A stretch of DNA of 64,000 bases. Source: Lebetimonas sp. JH292 (lineage in GTDB: Bacteria; Campylobacterota; Campylobacteria; Campylobacterales; Nautiliaceae). The notes under the pieces are model-generated. The model had not been told where the DNA came from. It made no database searches and saw only the letters and a program-made list of their open reading frames with translations. The translations under genes were made by a program, and so were the position numbers. Positions 1 through 9,038 of the stretch are shown here, piece by piece. How positions within the stretch are numbered: position 1 is the stretch's first letter; each line of letters starts with the position of its first letter. The stretch is taken from NCBI RefSeq assembly GCF_000523275.1, contig NZ_ATHQ01000001.1:1185289-1249288 (forward strand). Direction: 5' to 3'.

Positions 1-648
1 TTTGTTGCTGATGCCGTTATGGAAGCGGCTGACGCAGGAATTGAACTTGCTGTTATTATTACTGAAGGTGCTCCTGTAAAAGACATGATGATGGCTAAAC
101 ATTATGCTCTTAAGAAAGGCATGAAAACAATAGGGCCAAACTGTCCTGGAATTGTGACTGCGGAAGAATGTAAAATAGGTATTATGCCAGCAAGTATTTT
201 CAAAAAAGGAAATGTAGGACTTATTTCCAAATCAGGTACTCTAACTTATGAAGCAAGTAATCAGGTTGTAAAAGCCGGATTTGGAATAACTACCGCCATT
301 GGTATCGGGGGAGACCCTATTATCGGGCTTAGTTATAAAGAACTTTTACCGATGTTTGAAGAAGACCCTGAAACTGAAGCTATTGTAATGATTGGCGAGA
401 TTGGAGGGGATTTGGAAATTCAGTCGGCAAAACTTATTAAAGAAAAAATTACAAAACCTGTAGTTGCATTTATCGCCGGACAAACGGCTCCTAAGGGAAA
501 AAGAATGGGGCACGCCGGTGCAATTATCAGCGGAAGTAAAGGAACTGCGGCAGAAAAAATGGCTGCGCTTAAAGAAGCCGGAGCTTATGTGGTTGAATCT
601 CCTGCTGATATCGGTGTTACCGTAGCTAAAGCTTTAAAAAATAAATAA
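1..648 (+). CDS. sucD: Succinyl-CoA ligase (ADP-forming) alpha subunit, 5'-truncated by window edge
   Basis: The reading frame is open from base 1, so the gene starts outside the window; about 215 C-terminal residues are present of a family length near 290. The protein makes succinyl-CoA from succinate, CoA and ATP with the beta subunit SucC in the cytoplasm. The motif GHAGAIISG, carrying the phosphohistidine, and the glycine-rich region before it are visible. In an organism with OOR (7.6-10.4 kb) and a fumarate reductase (57-61 kb), the enzyme would work in the reductive TCA direction. The missing upstream gene is probably sucC. The call is secure from motif and length. Confidence 0.95.
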   Translation, partial: FVADAVMEAADAGIELAVIITEGAPVKDMMMAKHYALKKGMKTIGPNCPGIVTAEECKIGIMPASIFKKGNVGLISKSGTLTYEASNQVVKAGFGITTAIGIGGDPIIGLSYKELLPMFEEDPETEAIVMIGEIGGDLEIQSAKLIKEKITKPVVAFIAGQTAPKGKRMGHAGAIISGSKGTAAEKMAALKEAGAYVVESPADIGVTVAKALKNK

Positions 649-687
649 TAACTTTTTTTCTTTTCTTTCTTTTTTGTTTTATAATTT

Positions 688-705
688 AGTGTTTGACACT
701 TTTTA
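688..705 (+). terminator. Possible weak terminator between convergent sucD and the membrane complex operon
   Basis: A 5-bp stem (AGTGT / ACACT) with a 3-base loop is followed by TTTTT. It lies in the 87-bp gap after sucD and before the oppositely oriented last gene of the complex operon. The stem is short, so the call is tentative. Confidence 0.35.
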
Positions 706-735
706 TCTTATTTGTTAAAAATAAGAAAAAGAAAA

Positions 736-1251
736 TTAATTTTTAGATTCTGTTTCTATTTTTTCTAAAAATTCAATCAGTCCTTTAATGATATCTTTTG
801 GCGTTGGAGGGCATCCGGGGATATGATAATCCACTTTTAAATCAATTCCTTTTATAGCGTATGTTTTTTCAAAAATTCCCAAATCTTTTGTACAGTCTCC
901 CAGGGTTATTACCCATTTTGGATTTGGCACCTGATTATAAGCATCCCATACATGATGATACATATTCATAGTCATTACACCACTTACAAATAGAACATCC
1001 GCATGTCTCGGGCTTGCAACAAAATGGATTCCAAGTCTTTCAAGGTCGTAATAAGGATTGCTTAAGGCGTTGCATTCGGTTTCGCATGCATTGCAGCTTC
1101 CGCTGTCAACCATTCTTATTCCCAGGCTTCCTGCAAACAGTTTTTTTATTTTATCTTTCAAATTTTTCCTGAGGGTTTCTAATTCTTTGTCTATTTCGAT
1201 ATTTTCTGTGACTATACCTCTTTTAAATCTCTCTTTCCAAAACCTTAGCAT
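736..1251 (-). CDS. NuoB/HyfI-like iron-sulfur small subunit of the membrane complex
   Basis: This is the 171-residue small subunit of a complex-I / group-4 hydrogenase-like complex. Cysteines C53, C56, C60, C120 (GDC) and C147 (GCPPTP) are candidate ligands of the proximal [4Fe-4S] cluster (N2 in complex I). It is shorter than E. coli HyfI/HycG. It is the last gene of a six-gene minus-strand operon, 22 bp after the large-subunit gene. Retained cysteines mean that electrons can reach the interface with the large subunit, even though that partner has no Ni site. HyfI-like is certain as a family; the physiological reaction is unknown. Confidence 0.88.
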   Translation of the reverse strand: MLRFWKERFKRGIVTENIEIDKELETLRKNLKDKIKKLFAGSLGIRMVDSGSCNACETECNALSNPYYDLERLGIHFVASPRHADVLFVSGVMTMNMYHHVWDAYNQVPNPKWVITLGDCTKDLGIFEKTYAIKGIDLKVDYHIPGCPPTPKDIIKGLIEFLEKIETESKN

Positions 1252-1273
1252 TCATTTTTCATAATTAATTAAA

Positions 1274-2641
1274 TCAAAGGTCATTTCCAGCATAGCTTAA
1301 ATCGAAACTTTTATTAATAAGCGGAAAATCTGCAATAATATCTTTATAAATACAGGTATGAAAAGCCTGCCAGTTTATATGAGACGGATCTCTTACATAA
1401 AATCTGTCTATTAAACCGTTTTTAATATTTATATACATAAAAAGCTCGCCTATGCTGCTTTCTGTAAATGAGTAATATTCACCGTCTTTAAAATAATTAA
1501 ATTCTATTTTTTTATTTTCATTGTTTATTTTACAGTTTCTTATTATTTCAATTGAATTTTTAATTTCTTTAATTCTTTGTAAAAACCTGTCACTGACTTC
1601 ACCTTTTTTGCCAAGCTGAATTTCAAAGCCGTGTAATTTGTACCATTCGTTATCTCTTCTATCTATTTTAATTCCGCTGCTTCTTGCCCCAACCCCTACA
1701 ACACCGTATTTTACGGCTTTTTCTTTAGTTAAGGTTCCTGTGGTGTCAAATCTGTCCCAAAGAGAAGGAATGTCAATTATCCAGTTTTCAAAGAAGTTCA
1801 TTTTTTCTTCTAAATAATTTAAAAATTCAAATACAGGTTTAAAATCATAATTCATCTCTTCATTTATTGCACCAAATCCGAATCTGTGACCTGTAACTTT
1901 TGCCAAAACTCTTCTTGCGTCTTCTGCTAATTGGCTCATAAACGCTAAAGCCGGAGAAAAACCTGTATCGTTTGGAATAAAACCCAAATCGTTTAAATGA
2001 TTGATTATTCTTTCCATTTCTAATAAAATAGCCGTTTTTCTTTTATAAGTTTCGCTTTGTTCAATTTCAGACGCCTGATGTAAAATATCAAAAAAACAGA
2101 TTTGATAAGCTATTGATTCATTACCGCTTATTCTTTCAACTATTTTTTTTATTTCAAGAGGTGTTTTGTTTTCACACATTTTTTCAATTGCCCTGTATTT
2201 ATAAAAATGTCTTACTTCAATGTGCAGCATATCCTCACCTGCCTGTGAAAACTGAAAATGACCCGGTTCTATAATTCCTGCGTGAATAGGACCGACAGGT
2301 ACATAAAATACGCCTTCACCTTTTACCTCTTCGTATTGATAAGGTTCAAATTCACTGAATTCTATATTTTTTTGTGTAAAATTTTTTCTCATAGGATATA
2401 TATTTTTTGGAAATTTTTCGTGTTTGATAAGAGGCCTTTCATCAAAACTGTCTTCAAAATTTATTCCAAATTCATCTTTTATTTTTCTTTCCATCCATAT
2501 TGCTGCCGGATATATGTCTGTAATGGTTTTTACAGACGGGTTCTTTTTATCAATCTGTGTTTTTTTTATTTCCTGCTCAAAAACATCAATAATTTCAAAA
2601 TTATCTTTATTTTCCCTGGCAAATCTTGCTATCAGTCTCAT
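1274..2641 (-). CDS. NuoCD/HyfG-like large subunit lacking all [NiFe] ligands
   Basis: The 455-residue protein has an N-terminal NuoC-like part (about 1-110) fused to a NuoD / hydrogenase large-subunit domain, seen in the block with YVPVGPIHAGIIEPGHF (about 113-129). In real [NiFe] enzymes the L1 motif is RxCGxC; here residues 170-175 read R-I-S-G-N-E. The C-terminal L2 motif DPCxxC reads D-P-S-H-I-N (418-423). All four Ni-binding cysteines are therefore absent. This is the pattern of complex I NuoD and of energy-converting-hydrogenase-related (Ehr) complexes, so it is not expected to activate H2. Its start overlaps the stop of the previous operon gene. Confidence 0.88.
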   Translation of the reverse strand: MRLIARFARENKDNFEIIDVFEQEIKKTQIDKKNPSVKTITDIYPAAIWMERKIKDEFGINFEDSFDERPLIKHEKFPKNIYPMRKNFTQKNIEFSEFEPYQYEEVKGEGVFYVPVGPIHAGIIEPGHFQFSQAGEDMLHIEVRHFYKYRAIEKMCENKTPLEIKKIVERISGNESIAYQICFFDILHQASEIEQSETYKRKTAILLEMERIINHLNDLGFIPNDTGFSPALAFMSQLAEDARRVLAKVTGHRFGFGAINEEMNYDFKPVFEFLNYLEEKMNFFENWIIDIPSLWDRFDTTGTLTKEKAVKYGVVGVGARSSGIKIDRRDNEWYKLHGFEIQLGKKGEVSDRFLQRIKEIKNSIEIIRNCKINNENKKIEFNYFKDGEYYSFTESSIGELFMYINIKNGLIDRFYVRDPSHINWQAFHTCIYKDIIADFPLINKSFDLSYAGNDL

Positions 2642-4011
2642 TTTACAATTCCTTCAAGGTAATTAAATGTGTTTGGTAAAATTAAAACAGATAAAGCGAT
2701 TATAAACCATATAAGCATTAAATATTCGCTTTTTTTAACATCTCCTTTTTTACCATAGCTGTATACTCCTTCTTGAAATATATTAACAAATTTGTAAAAA
2801 ATAACACTTAAAAACACTAAAATTAGGAAAATGGTAAATATCATTACTCCAAAATATTCGGAATTTTTTGCCAAATCAATCATTGATTTAAATCCGAAAA
2901 TTTCGCTGAAAAACATAGGGCTTGGAGGTAGGGAAACAATTCCAAGCAGTAAAGCAGAAATTAATATTTTCCCCATAACAGGAATATTCAAGCTGCCTTT
3001 AAATCTGAATTTTCCGTTTTGCTCTATTACAGAGCCGCTTAAAAACAGAGCAGGTTTAAAAAAGGCATGAGCTGCAAAATGAAGAAGTGCCGCAAAATAT
3101 CCTCCGCTGACCCAAAATATTGATATTAGAGTCATATGTTCTATACCGGAAAGAGAAAACAGCCTTATGTAATCTTTGCTTCTGTAAATTAAAAAACTTA
3201 CTATAAAAAGAGTAAAAAGGGCATAAATGTATGTAAAAGCGATTAAATGGGAATAATTAACTTCCATCGCAATTTTAGAAAATCTGAAAAATCCTAAAAT
3301 AATGGCACTTTCAAGTATTCCGCTGAACAATGCCCCTACCGGATAAATGGATTGTCTTTCAATATCAGCAAGCCATAAATTCATAGGGAAAAAACCCATT
3401 TTAATAAACATTCCGGTTGCCACAATTGCAAAACCGAGTTCAAAAAGAAACGGTTTAAGGCTTTTGGTGTGTGCTTCAAGAATATAAAAGTTCATAGCGT
3501 TTTCACCTAAATTTGCTTTTCCGGATGCATATATCAAAATAATTCCGAATAATATTAAAGCAATGGCGATTGCACCTACAATCAAATATTTCCAGGCTTC
3601 ATTATGTGCTTCTTTTGAAGGTATGATTTTTATCATATAAACAGTTGAAAGAGTGGCAAACTCAAGTCCTATCCAAAAAAGTCCCATATTGTTTGCTAAA
3701 ATTGAAATAATTACCCCAAGCCAGAATATTCCGTAAAATCTGTAAAATTTTTTATATTCATCTTCACTGAGATTTATTCTCTCTTTTAATGAAATGGCAC
3801 CTATGCTTATTCCTATAGAGACTATTGATGAAACTAAAATTACAAAAGCGTTTAAATTATCCACAAAAAACAGGGTGTTTCTAAAATGATTATTGAAAAT
3901 ATAAACTGCAGGAAATATAATACTTAAAGCTATCAGACTCATAGCAATTCTGTTTATTTTGAAAAAACTTAAAATAAAGATTGCTATCGGCGGTAAAAAT
4001 ATAAATTCCAT
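2638..4011 (-). CDS. HyfF/NuoN-like antiporter membrane subunit
   Basis: The 457-residue, very hydrophobic protein has about 14 membrane spans of the Mrp-antiporter-like family (NuoL/M/N, HyfB/D/F). Conserved family features include the charged residue in GLEFATLSTVYMIK and a lysine/histidine-rich helix around residues 300-330. It should translocate protons or Na+ across the inner membrane within the complex. It overlaps the large-subunit gene by 4 bp and abuts the HyfE-like gene by one base, so the operon is tightly coupled. HyfF fits best by gene order and length. Confidence 0.85.
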   Translation of the reverse strand: MEFIFLPPIAIFILSFFKINRIAMSLIALSIIFPAVYIFNNHFRNTLFFVDNLNAFVILVSSIVSIGISIGAISLKERINLSEDEYKKFYRFYGIFWLGVIISILANNMGLFWIGLEFATLSTVYMIKIIPSKEAHNEAWKYLIVGAIAIALILFGIILIYASGKANLGENAMNFYILEAHTKSLKPFLFELGFAIVATGMFIKMGFFPMNLWLADIERQSIYPVGALFSGILESAIILGFFRFSKIAMEVNYSHLIAFTYIYALFTLFIVSFLIYRSKDYIRLFSLSGIEHMTLISIFWVSGGYFAALLHFAAHAFFKPALFLSGSVIEQNGKFRFKGSLNIPVMGKILISALLLGIVSLPPSPMFFSEIFGFKSMIDLAKNSEYFGVMIFTIFLILVFLSVIFYKFVNIFQEGVYSYGKKGDVKKSEYLMLIWFIIALSVLILPNTFNYLEGIVK

Positions 4012-4599
4012 TTATTCTCCTTGATATTTCAAAAGTAAATTTATAATAATAATAAACATTAATAAATCAACAAAAATACCAAGTTCAACAAGCATTGGCA
4101 TTCCTTCGGTGGCTGAAACCCCTAAAAGAAACAGGGCGTTTTCTACATTTAAAAATCCTATTATTTTTGCTGCGATATTTTTATGTTCTATAATTAAAAG
4201 TGTTGCAATAAAAAGAGATGCTATTGATATTGCTATATAATTTTTATGTATTTCAAAATTATTTATAACAGGTGTAATTAAATAATATGTAAAAACCAAA
4301 AGAAGCGGAATAATAATTATTTGATAATAAATAGGAATTTTTGGATAAATTTTTCTAGGAATGGAAAATTTTTGGGTAAGATATTTCATTATTATTGGAA
4401 TGAAAAGCGATTTAATTAAAATAGTAAGAGTCCCTGTAATCAAAAGGGCTTTGTCATTTATTTCCAAACCTATATTTAATGCAATAAGTCCCAGGAATAA
4501 AGAATTTAAACCATACCATAAAAACAGTGTATAAAGCCTTGTAGTAATAGCTTCTATAATTAAAACAGCTATAAAAAAACCTATTAAAACGTTTGTCAT
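4012..4599 (-). CDS. HyfE/NuoK-like membrane subunit
   Basis: The 195-residue protein has about six hydrophobic spans and the ending GIFVDLLMFIIIINLLLKY that is typical of HyfE. HyfE is an Mnh/NuoK-related subunit bridging the antiporter modules of group-4 complexes. It lies between the HyfC-like and HyfF-like genes, as in hyf operons. Identity rests on position and hydropathy plus the C-terminal motif. Confidence 0.8.
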   Translation of the reverse strand: MTNVLIGFFIAVLIIEAITTRLYTLFLWYGLNSLFLGLIALNIGLEINDKALLITGTLTILIKSLFIPIIMKYLTQKFSIPRKIYPKIPIYYQIIIIPLLLVFTYYLITPVINNFEIHKNYIAISIASLFIATLLIIEHKNIAAKIIGFLNVENALFLLGVSATEGMPMLVELGIFVDLLMFIIIINLLLKYQGE

Positions 4600-4600
4600 T

Positions 4601-5521
4601 TTATGCTCCTAAAATATAATAAGTTGTTAAAGACAAAAATCCGAAAATTATGGCTACCGCAAGTAAATTAGGGACTTTAAAAAGCCTTAGTTTTGCTGTG
4701 TTTACTTCAACTAAAGCCACCATTATGACAATTAACAAAAGTTTTATAATAAAAATACCGAGAGCCAAACACCAGCATAAACTGCTTCCAAAAGGCATAA
4801 AAAGTGTTGCAAAAAGCGAGGCAAAAATTCCGAATTTTAAACTTCCCGCGAGTTCTATTAAAGCCAAATTAGCCCCGCTTGCATCAAGTACCATGGCTTC
4901 GTGAACCATTGTAAGCTCAAGATGTGTTTCAGGATTGTCAACCGGAATTCTGCCGTTTTCAGCTATTAACAAGATAAAAAAACTTATTGCGGAAAGTATA
5001 AAGCTGGCACTGTAAATAATAGGAAAATGATTTGAAAGAGATACAGCCGCTTTTGAAATTGAAATATTTCCCGCCATTAAAGAAACAGCAAAAATTGTAA
5101 GAATCATTGCAGGTTCAACCATAGCTGAAATAAAAGCCTCCCTGCTTGAGCCAATTCCTCCAAAACTGCTTGCACTATCAAGTCCTAAAAGCATAAGAAA
5201 GAATGTAGATAAACTCATAAGCCCTGTGATTGTAAATGCGTCCATAAATGAAATATAAAAACTTTTGTTATAAATAGGGGGCAGTAAAAACAAAACAATA
5301 ATCAAAGGGGAAATTATTAAAAAAGGCGCCGTTTTTGAAATAAGGCTTGTTTCTTTTGAATATATTACCTCTTTTTTAAAAAGTTTGGCTATATCAATAT
5401 AAGGTTGAAAAGGTGAAAGGGGCTTTTTAAACAAAAGAAACATTTTTATTGATTTAATCATACCAGTTAAAAAAGGGGAAATTAATGCTATAAAAATTAT
5501 ACTCAAAAAATAATCAATCAT
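4601..5521 (-). CDS. HyfC/NuoH-like membrane anchor subunit
   Basis: The 306-residue protein has eight or so membrane spans. It carries the NuoH/HycD hallmarks KPLSPFQPYIDIAKLFKKE near the N-terminus, GIGSSREAFISAMVEP in the middle and RIPVDNPETHLELTMVHEAM later. These loops line the quinone/charge-transfer cavity in complex I and connect the soluble arm to the antiporters. Its ATG overlaps the end of the HyfB-like gene. The family call is strong. Confidence 0.88.
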   Translation of the reverse strand: MIDYFLSIIFIALISPFLTGMIKSIKMFLLFKKPLSPFQPYIDIAKLFKKEVIYSKETSLISKTAPFLIISPLIIVLFLLPPIYNKSFYISFMDAFTITGLMSLSTFFLMLLGLDSASSFGGIGSSREAFISAMVEPAMILTIFAVSLMAGNISISKAAVSLSNHFPIIYSASFILSAISFFILLIAENGRIPVDNPETHLELTMVHEAMVLDASGANLALIELAGSLKFGIFASLFATLFMPFGSSLCWCLALGIFIIKLLLIVIMVALVEVNTAKLRLFKVPNLLAVAIIFGFLSLTTYYILGA

Positions 5522-7383
5522 TTTTTCTCTCCTAAAAGTAATATTTTGATAAAAATAGCCATAACGGTTATTTCAAGCAATATTTCGCCCCAGGAAACCT
5601 GATGATAAAAAACCCTGTAAGAAAAAAGAACTAAAATCAAAAGATTAAAAATTAAAGCAACATATTTTGTTTTTTCGAAATGCGAAATTTTATATACATA
5701 ATAACTGATAATATTGGCTAATTTTACATTTCCGTCATATAAACTTTTTTCAAACAGAGGTTTTACATGCACTTCATAAAATGAATATGTAAATTTTGTT
5801 TTATGTCCCAAAATAGACTCTTTTACTTTATGTTCTTTCGGTCTATAAAGCCATGTAAAAAATTTTCTGATTGGTCCGGCAAATCCTACTGATGAATACT
5901 GGTTGGTTTTATTGACTTCGTAGCCGCATCCCCAGGTGTGATATGTTCTTGTTTTTATATTTAATGATTTATATATTAAATAAATAACTGCAGTTACAAT
6001 TATTAGGGCAAAAAAGAGTATCAGAGGAGATACGCTTCCACCGTTGGAATTTACACTGTGCATTATCCAGATATCCGGAAAGATTTTATTATAAATATTT
6101 AAAACAGGTGTTGAAATATTTATAAATTTAATAACAAAAGGGGCGAAAAGCATTAAAGAAATTACAACTATACCCATTAAAATCTGTCCTATTTGCATTA
6201 AAATATTTACTTCTTTTGCGTTTTTTGCGTTTTCACTTCTGTAGAGTCCTAAAAATGCAATGCCGAATGCTTTTACAAAACATGCAATTGCAAGACCTCC
6301 GGTAAGGGCAAGGGCAAAAATAGAAAACGGAAAGGCAAGTTTTAAAGCAATGTTGCTCATTCCACTGGAACTTAACATGCTTTGAAATGTCATCCATTCA
6401 CTCAAAAAGCCGTTTGTAGGGGGAAGGGCTGAGATGGAAACGGCGGCGAGTAAAAAACTAAAAGCGGTTATCGGCATATTTTTAATAAGTCCACCGTATT
6501 GTTCAAGATTTTTTGTATGAGTTTCATATAATACGCTTCCCGCACTCATAAAAAGAAGTGATTTAAAACTCATATGGTTAAATGTATGGTAAATTGCCGC
6601 AATAAAAGCAAAAGCACTTAAAATGGGCATATTTAAAGTATTAAATATCATACCTACGCCTATACCTATTAATATTATTCCAATATTTTCTACCGAATGG
6701 TTTGCAAGCAGAGCTTTTATATCATGCTCGCTCAAAGCATATAAAACACCTATAAGTGCACTCAATGCCCCTATTATCAATATAATAATTCCCCATTCTA
6801 TCGGCCATGAAGGAATCATAAATAAAAATTTTAAAAATGCAAAAATTGCAACTTTAAGCATAACTCCGCTCATTAAGGCTGAAACGGGAGAAGGGGCCGC
6901 AGGATGTGCATACGGAAGCCATACATGAAGAGGCACTGCTCCGGCTTTACTTAAAAATCCGATTGACATTAAAATAAATAGAAGAGTTGGATATTTGAAA
7001 TTGGCCATATTTAATTTTAAAAAGCTAAAAGGCATAAATAAATTTTGCGGCGAAACAAGCAGGAAGAACAGTAATATAAACACAAAACCGAAATGTGTCA
7101 TAAAAAAGTAAAATCTCGCGGCTTTTAAATTTTTTTCCTCCGGTTCGGTTAAAATCAGCTGCCAGGAACTCAAACTCATAAGTTCCCAGAAAAATAAAAA
7201 CACAACTATATTATTACTTAATACCACGCCAATCATTGAAATAATAAATGTAAAATAATGCAGTAAAAAATGAAATTTTCTTTCAATATGGTTTAAATAT
7301 CCTGCCATATAAAACAGATTGGGCAACGCACCTAAAAAAATTAAAAATAAAAACAATACAGAAAAAGAATTAAATTCAAACAT
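5518..7383 (-). CDS. HyfB/NuoL-like antiporter subunit, first gene of the complex operon
   Basis: The 621-residue multi-span protein has the NuoL/HyfB core (WELMSLSSWQL, LHVWLPYAHPAAPSPVSALMS, HTFNHMSFKSLLF) and the long HyfB C-terminal part with WGCGYE and a positively charged segment. It would be the distal ion pump of the complex. The start is supported by AAGG about 10 bases upstream; a minus-strand TATAAT lies at 7424-7429. The operon order B-C-E-F-G-I lacks HyfD and the ferredoxin-like subunits HyfA/HyfH, so the electron-input partner must be encoded elsewhere or differ. Confidence 0.88.
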   Translation of the reverse strand: MFEFNSFSVLFLFLIFLGALPNLFYMAGYLNHIERKFHFLLHYFTFIISMIGVVLSNNIVVFLFFWELMSLSSWQLILTEPEEKNLKAARFYFFMTHFGFVFILLFFLLVSPQNLFMPFSFLKLNMANFKYPTLLFILMSIGFLSKAGAVPLHVWLPYAHPAAPSPVSALMSGVMLKVAIFAFLKFLFMIPSWPIEWGIIILIIGALSALIGVLYALSEHDIKALLANHSVENIGIILIGIGVGMIFNTLNMPILSAFAFIAAIYHTFNHMSFKSLLFMSAGSVLYETHTKNLEQYGGLIKNMPITAFSFLLAAVSISALPPTNGFLSEWMTFQSMLSSSGMSNIALKLAFPFSIFALALTGGLAIACFVKAFGIAFLGLYRSENAKNAKEVNILMQIGQILMGIVVISLMLFAPFVIKFINISTPVLNIYNKIFPDIWIMHSVNSNGGSVSPLILFFALIIVTAVIYLIYKSLNIKTRTYHTWGCGYEVNKTNQYSSVGFAGPIRKFFTWLYRPKEHKVKESILGHKTKFTYSFYEVHVKPLFEKSLYDGNVKLANIISYYVYKISHFEKTKYVALIFNLLILVLFSYRVFYHQVSWGEILLEITVMAIFIKILLLGEKK

Positions 7384-7423
7384 CTATTTCGCCTTTAAGA
7401 TAATTTGGGAAAGTTTCAGTGAA

Positions 7424-7429
7424 ATTATA
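7424..7429 (-). promoter_or_regulatory. -10 element for the membrane complex operon
   Basis: TATAAT on the minus strand lies about 40 bp upstream of the HyfB-like start. No clear -35 is seen, as is usual for sigma70 promoters in this phylum. The rest of the 210-bp gap to oorD is AT-rich with no gene. Confidence 0.55.
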
Positions 7430-7553
7430 CTACCAATATTTTTTATTTGTTATTAAATTTACATTAATTTTTAATTTTTTTATAGTTTCGAAAAGTAACA
7501 ATATAATATTATTTTTTTAACTTTGAAAAACAGATTAAGTTAAATCATTTTTT

Positions 7554-7565
7554 ATATGCTATTAT
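7554..7565 (+). promoter_or_regulatory. Extended -10 promoter for oorDABC
   Basis: ATGCTATTAT has the extended -10 form TGnTATTAT and ends about 28 bp before the oorD start. AAAGGAG follows as the ribosome binding site. No -35 consensus is visible at the usual distance. Confidence 0.5.
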
Positions 7566-7593
7566 ATTTACACAAAGAATAAAAGGAGAATAA

Positions 7594-7893
7594 ATGGCGT
7601 TAAATGTAAATTTTAAATTAAAAGCTCCAGAAAACACACCTGTGTGGGTAGATGAAAATAAATGCAAAAGCTGTGAACTTTGCGTAGATTTTTGTCCTAC
7701 CGGGGTTCTTGAAATGGTCGTTGACCCTCATAATATTTTAGGTCAGATGGTTAAAGTTGCCCATCCAGAATATTGTATAGGATGCAGGGAATGTGAGCTT
7801 GAATGTCCTGATTTTTGTATTTTTGTAGCGGAAAGAGACGAATATAAATTTAAAAAATTAAATGAAGTTAAGAAGTTAAAAGGAGAAGCGTAA
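7594..7893 (+). CDS. oorD: 2-oxoglutarate:ferredoxin oxidoreductase delta subunit
   Basis: This 99-residue 2x[4Fe-4S] ferredoxin-like subunit has CKSCELCVDFCP and CIGCRECELECP. It relays electrons between the TPP/cluster core of OOR and ferredoxin. It heads the operon oorD-A-B-C, the usual Campylobacterota order, and AAAGGAG sits 8 bases before the ATG. In a reductive TCA organism the enzyme carboxylates succinyl-CoA to 2-oxoglutarate, using reduced ferredoxin, in the cytoplasm. Confidence 0.95.
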   Translation: MALNVNFKLKAPENTPVWVDENKCKSCELCVDFCPTGVLEMVVDPHNILGQMVKVAHPEYCIGCRECELECPDFCIFVAERDEYKFKKLNEVKKLKGEA

Positions 7894-9029
7894 TGAGAGA
7901 AGTAGTATCAACAGGAAATAAGCTTGCGGCACTTGCAGCCATTGATGCGGGATGCAGGTTTTTCGGAGGATATCCGATTACACCTTCAAGTGAAATTGCC
8001 CATGAAATGAGCAGACTGTTACCAAAAGTTGGCGGCGTATTTATCCAAATGGAAGATGAAATCGCAGGTATTTCAGTTGCGCTTGGGGCCAGTATGAGCG
8101 GAACCAAGGCTATGACAAATACTTCAGGCCCTGGAATAAGTCTAAAAGCGGAGCAAATAGGACTTGCGTTTATGGGAGAAGTTCCTTTGGTTATCACAAA
8201 TGTAATGAGAGGGGGACCTTCAACCGGGCTTCCTACAAGACCTGCACAACAGGATATTTTACAGGCCCAGGCACCAACTCATGGAGATTATCAGTCAATT
8301 GCACTGTGTCCGGGAAGTTTGGATGAGTGTTACACTGAAACAGTCAGGGCGTTTAATTTAGCTGAAAGATTTATGACGCCTGTATTTGTGTTACTTGATG
8401 AAACACTTGGGCATATGATAGGAAAAGCAGTACTTCCTCCAAAAGATGAAGTTGAAAAAAATATTTTCAATAGACGTGTATATGAAGGTGATCCTGCGAC
8501 ATATGAACCGTATAATGTTCCGGCAGATGAGCCTGCAATTTTAAATCCATTTTTTAAAGGATACAGATATCATATTACTGGGCTTCATCACGGGCCTACA
8601 GGTTTCCCTACAGAAGATGCAAAACTTTCACAGGAATTAATTGACAGATTATTTAATAAAATTTTAGCCCATAAAGACGAAATAGAAAGTTATGAAGAAT
8701 ATATGCTTGATGATGCCGATATTTTAGTTATTGCATATGGAAGTGTGAGCTTGGCGGCAAAAGAAGCAATCAGACAACTTAGGGCTGAGGGTATTAAAGC
8801 GGGATTATTCAGACCAATTACACTTTGGCCGTCTCCGGAAGAAAAAATTGATGAAGTATGTAAAAAATTTGATAAAGTATTGGTGGCTGAAATGAATAAA
8901 GGTCAATATTTTAAAGAAATTCAAAGAGCAAGCGGAAGAAAAGCCGAAACATTTGAAACTTTATTTAAGGCAAACGGAAGAGCAATTAGCCCTGCTGAAT
9001 TTAAAGCAAAAATAAAAGAAATGGTATAA
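7893..9029 (+). CDS. oorA: 2-oxoglutarate:ferredoxin oxidoreductase alpha subunit
   Basis: The 378-residue protein begins with the transketolase-pyrimidine-type region (GYPITPSSEIAHEM) that marks OorA/PorA, followed by the LPTRPAQQD block and a C-terminal transketolase-like domain (IAYGSVSLAAKEAI). It forms the active site with OorB. It overlaps the oorD stop by one base, implying translational coupling. Length and motifs are normal for the family. Confidence 0.96.
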   Translation: MREVVSTGNKLAALAAIDAGCRFFGGYPITPSSEIAHEMSRLLPKVGGVFIQMEDEIAGISVALGASMSGTKAMTNTSGPGISLKAEQIGLAFMGEVPLVITNVMRGGPSTGLPTRPAQQDILQAQAPTHGDYQSIALCPGSLDECYTETVRAFNLAERFMTPVFVLLDETLGHMIGKAVLPPKDEVEKNIFNRRVYEGDPATYEPYNVPADEPAILNPFFKGYRYHITGLHHGPTGFPTEDAKLSQELIDRLFNKILAHKDEIESYEEYMLDDADILVIAYGSVSLAAKEAIRQLRAEGIKAGLFRPITLWPSPEEKIDEVCKKFDKVLVAEMNKGQYFKEIQRASGRKAETFETLFKANGRAISPAEFKAKIKEMV

Positions 9030-9038
9030 GGAGAAACA

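Noticed and set aside
736-7383. Annotation as a functional group-4 [NiFe] hydrogenase (hydrogenase-4)
   Set aside because: All four Ni-binding cysteines of the large subunit are absent and no maturation genes are nearby.
736-7383. Annotation as standard respiratory complex I
   Set aside because: Gene order B-C-E-F-G-I, the fused CD-type subunit and the absence of NuoA, NuoI, NuoJ and NuoE-G fit Hyf/Ehr complexes instead.
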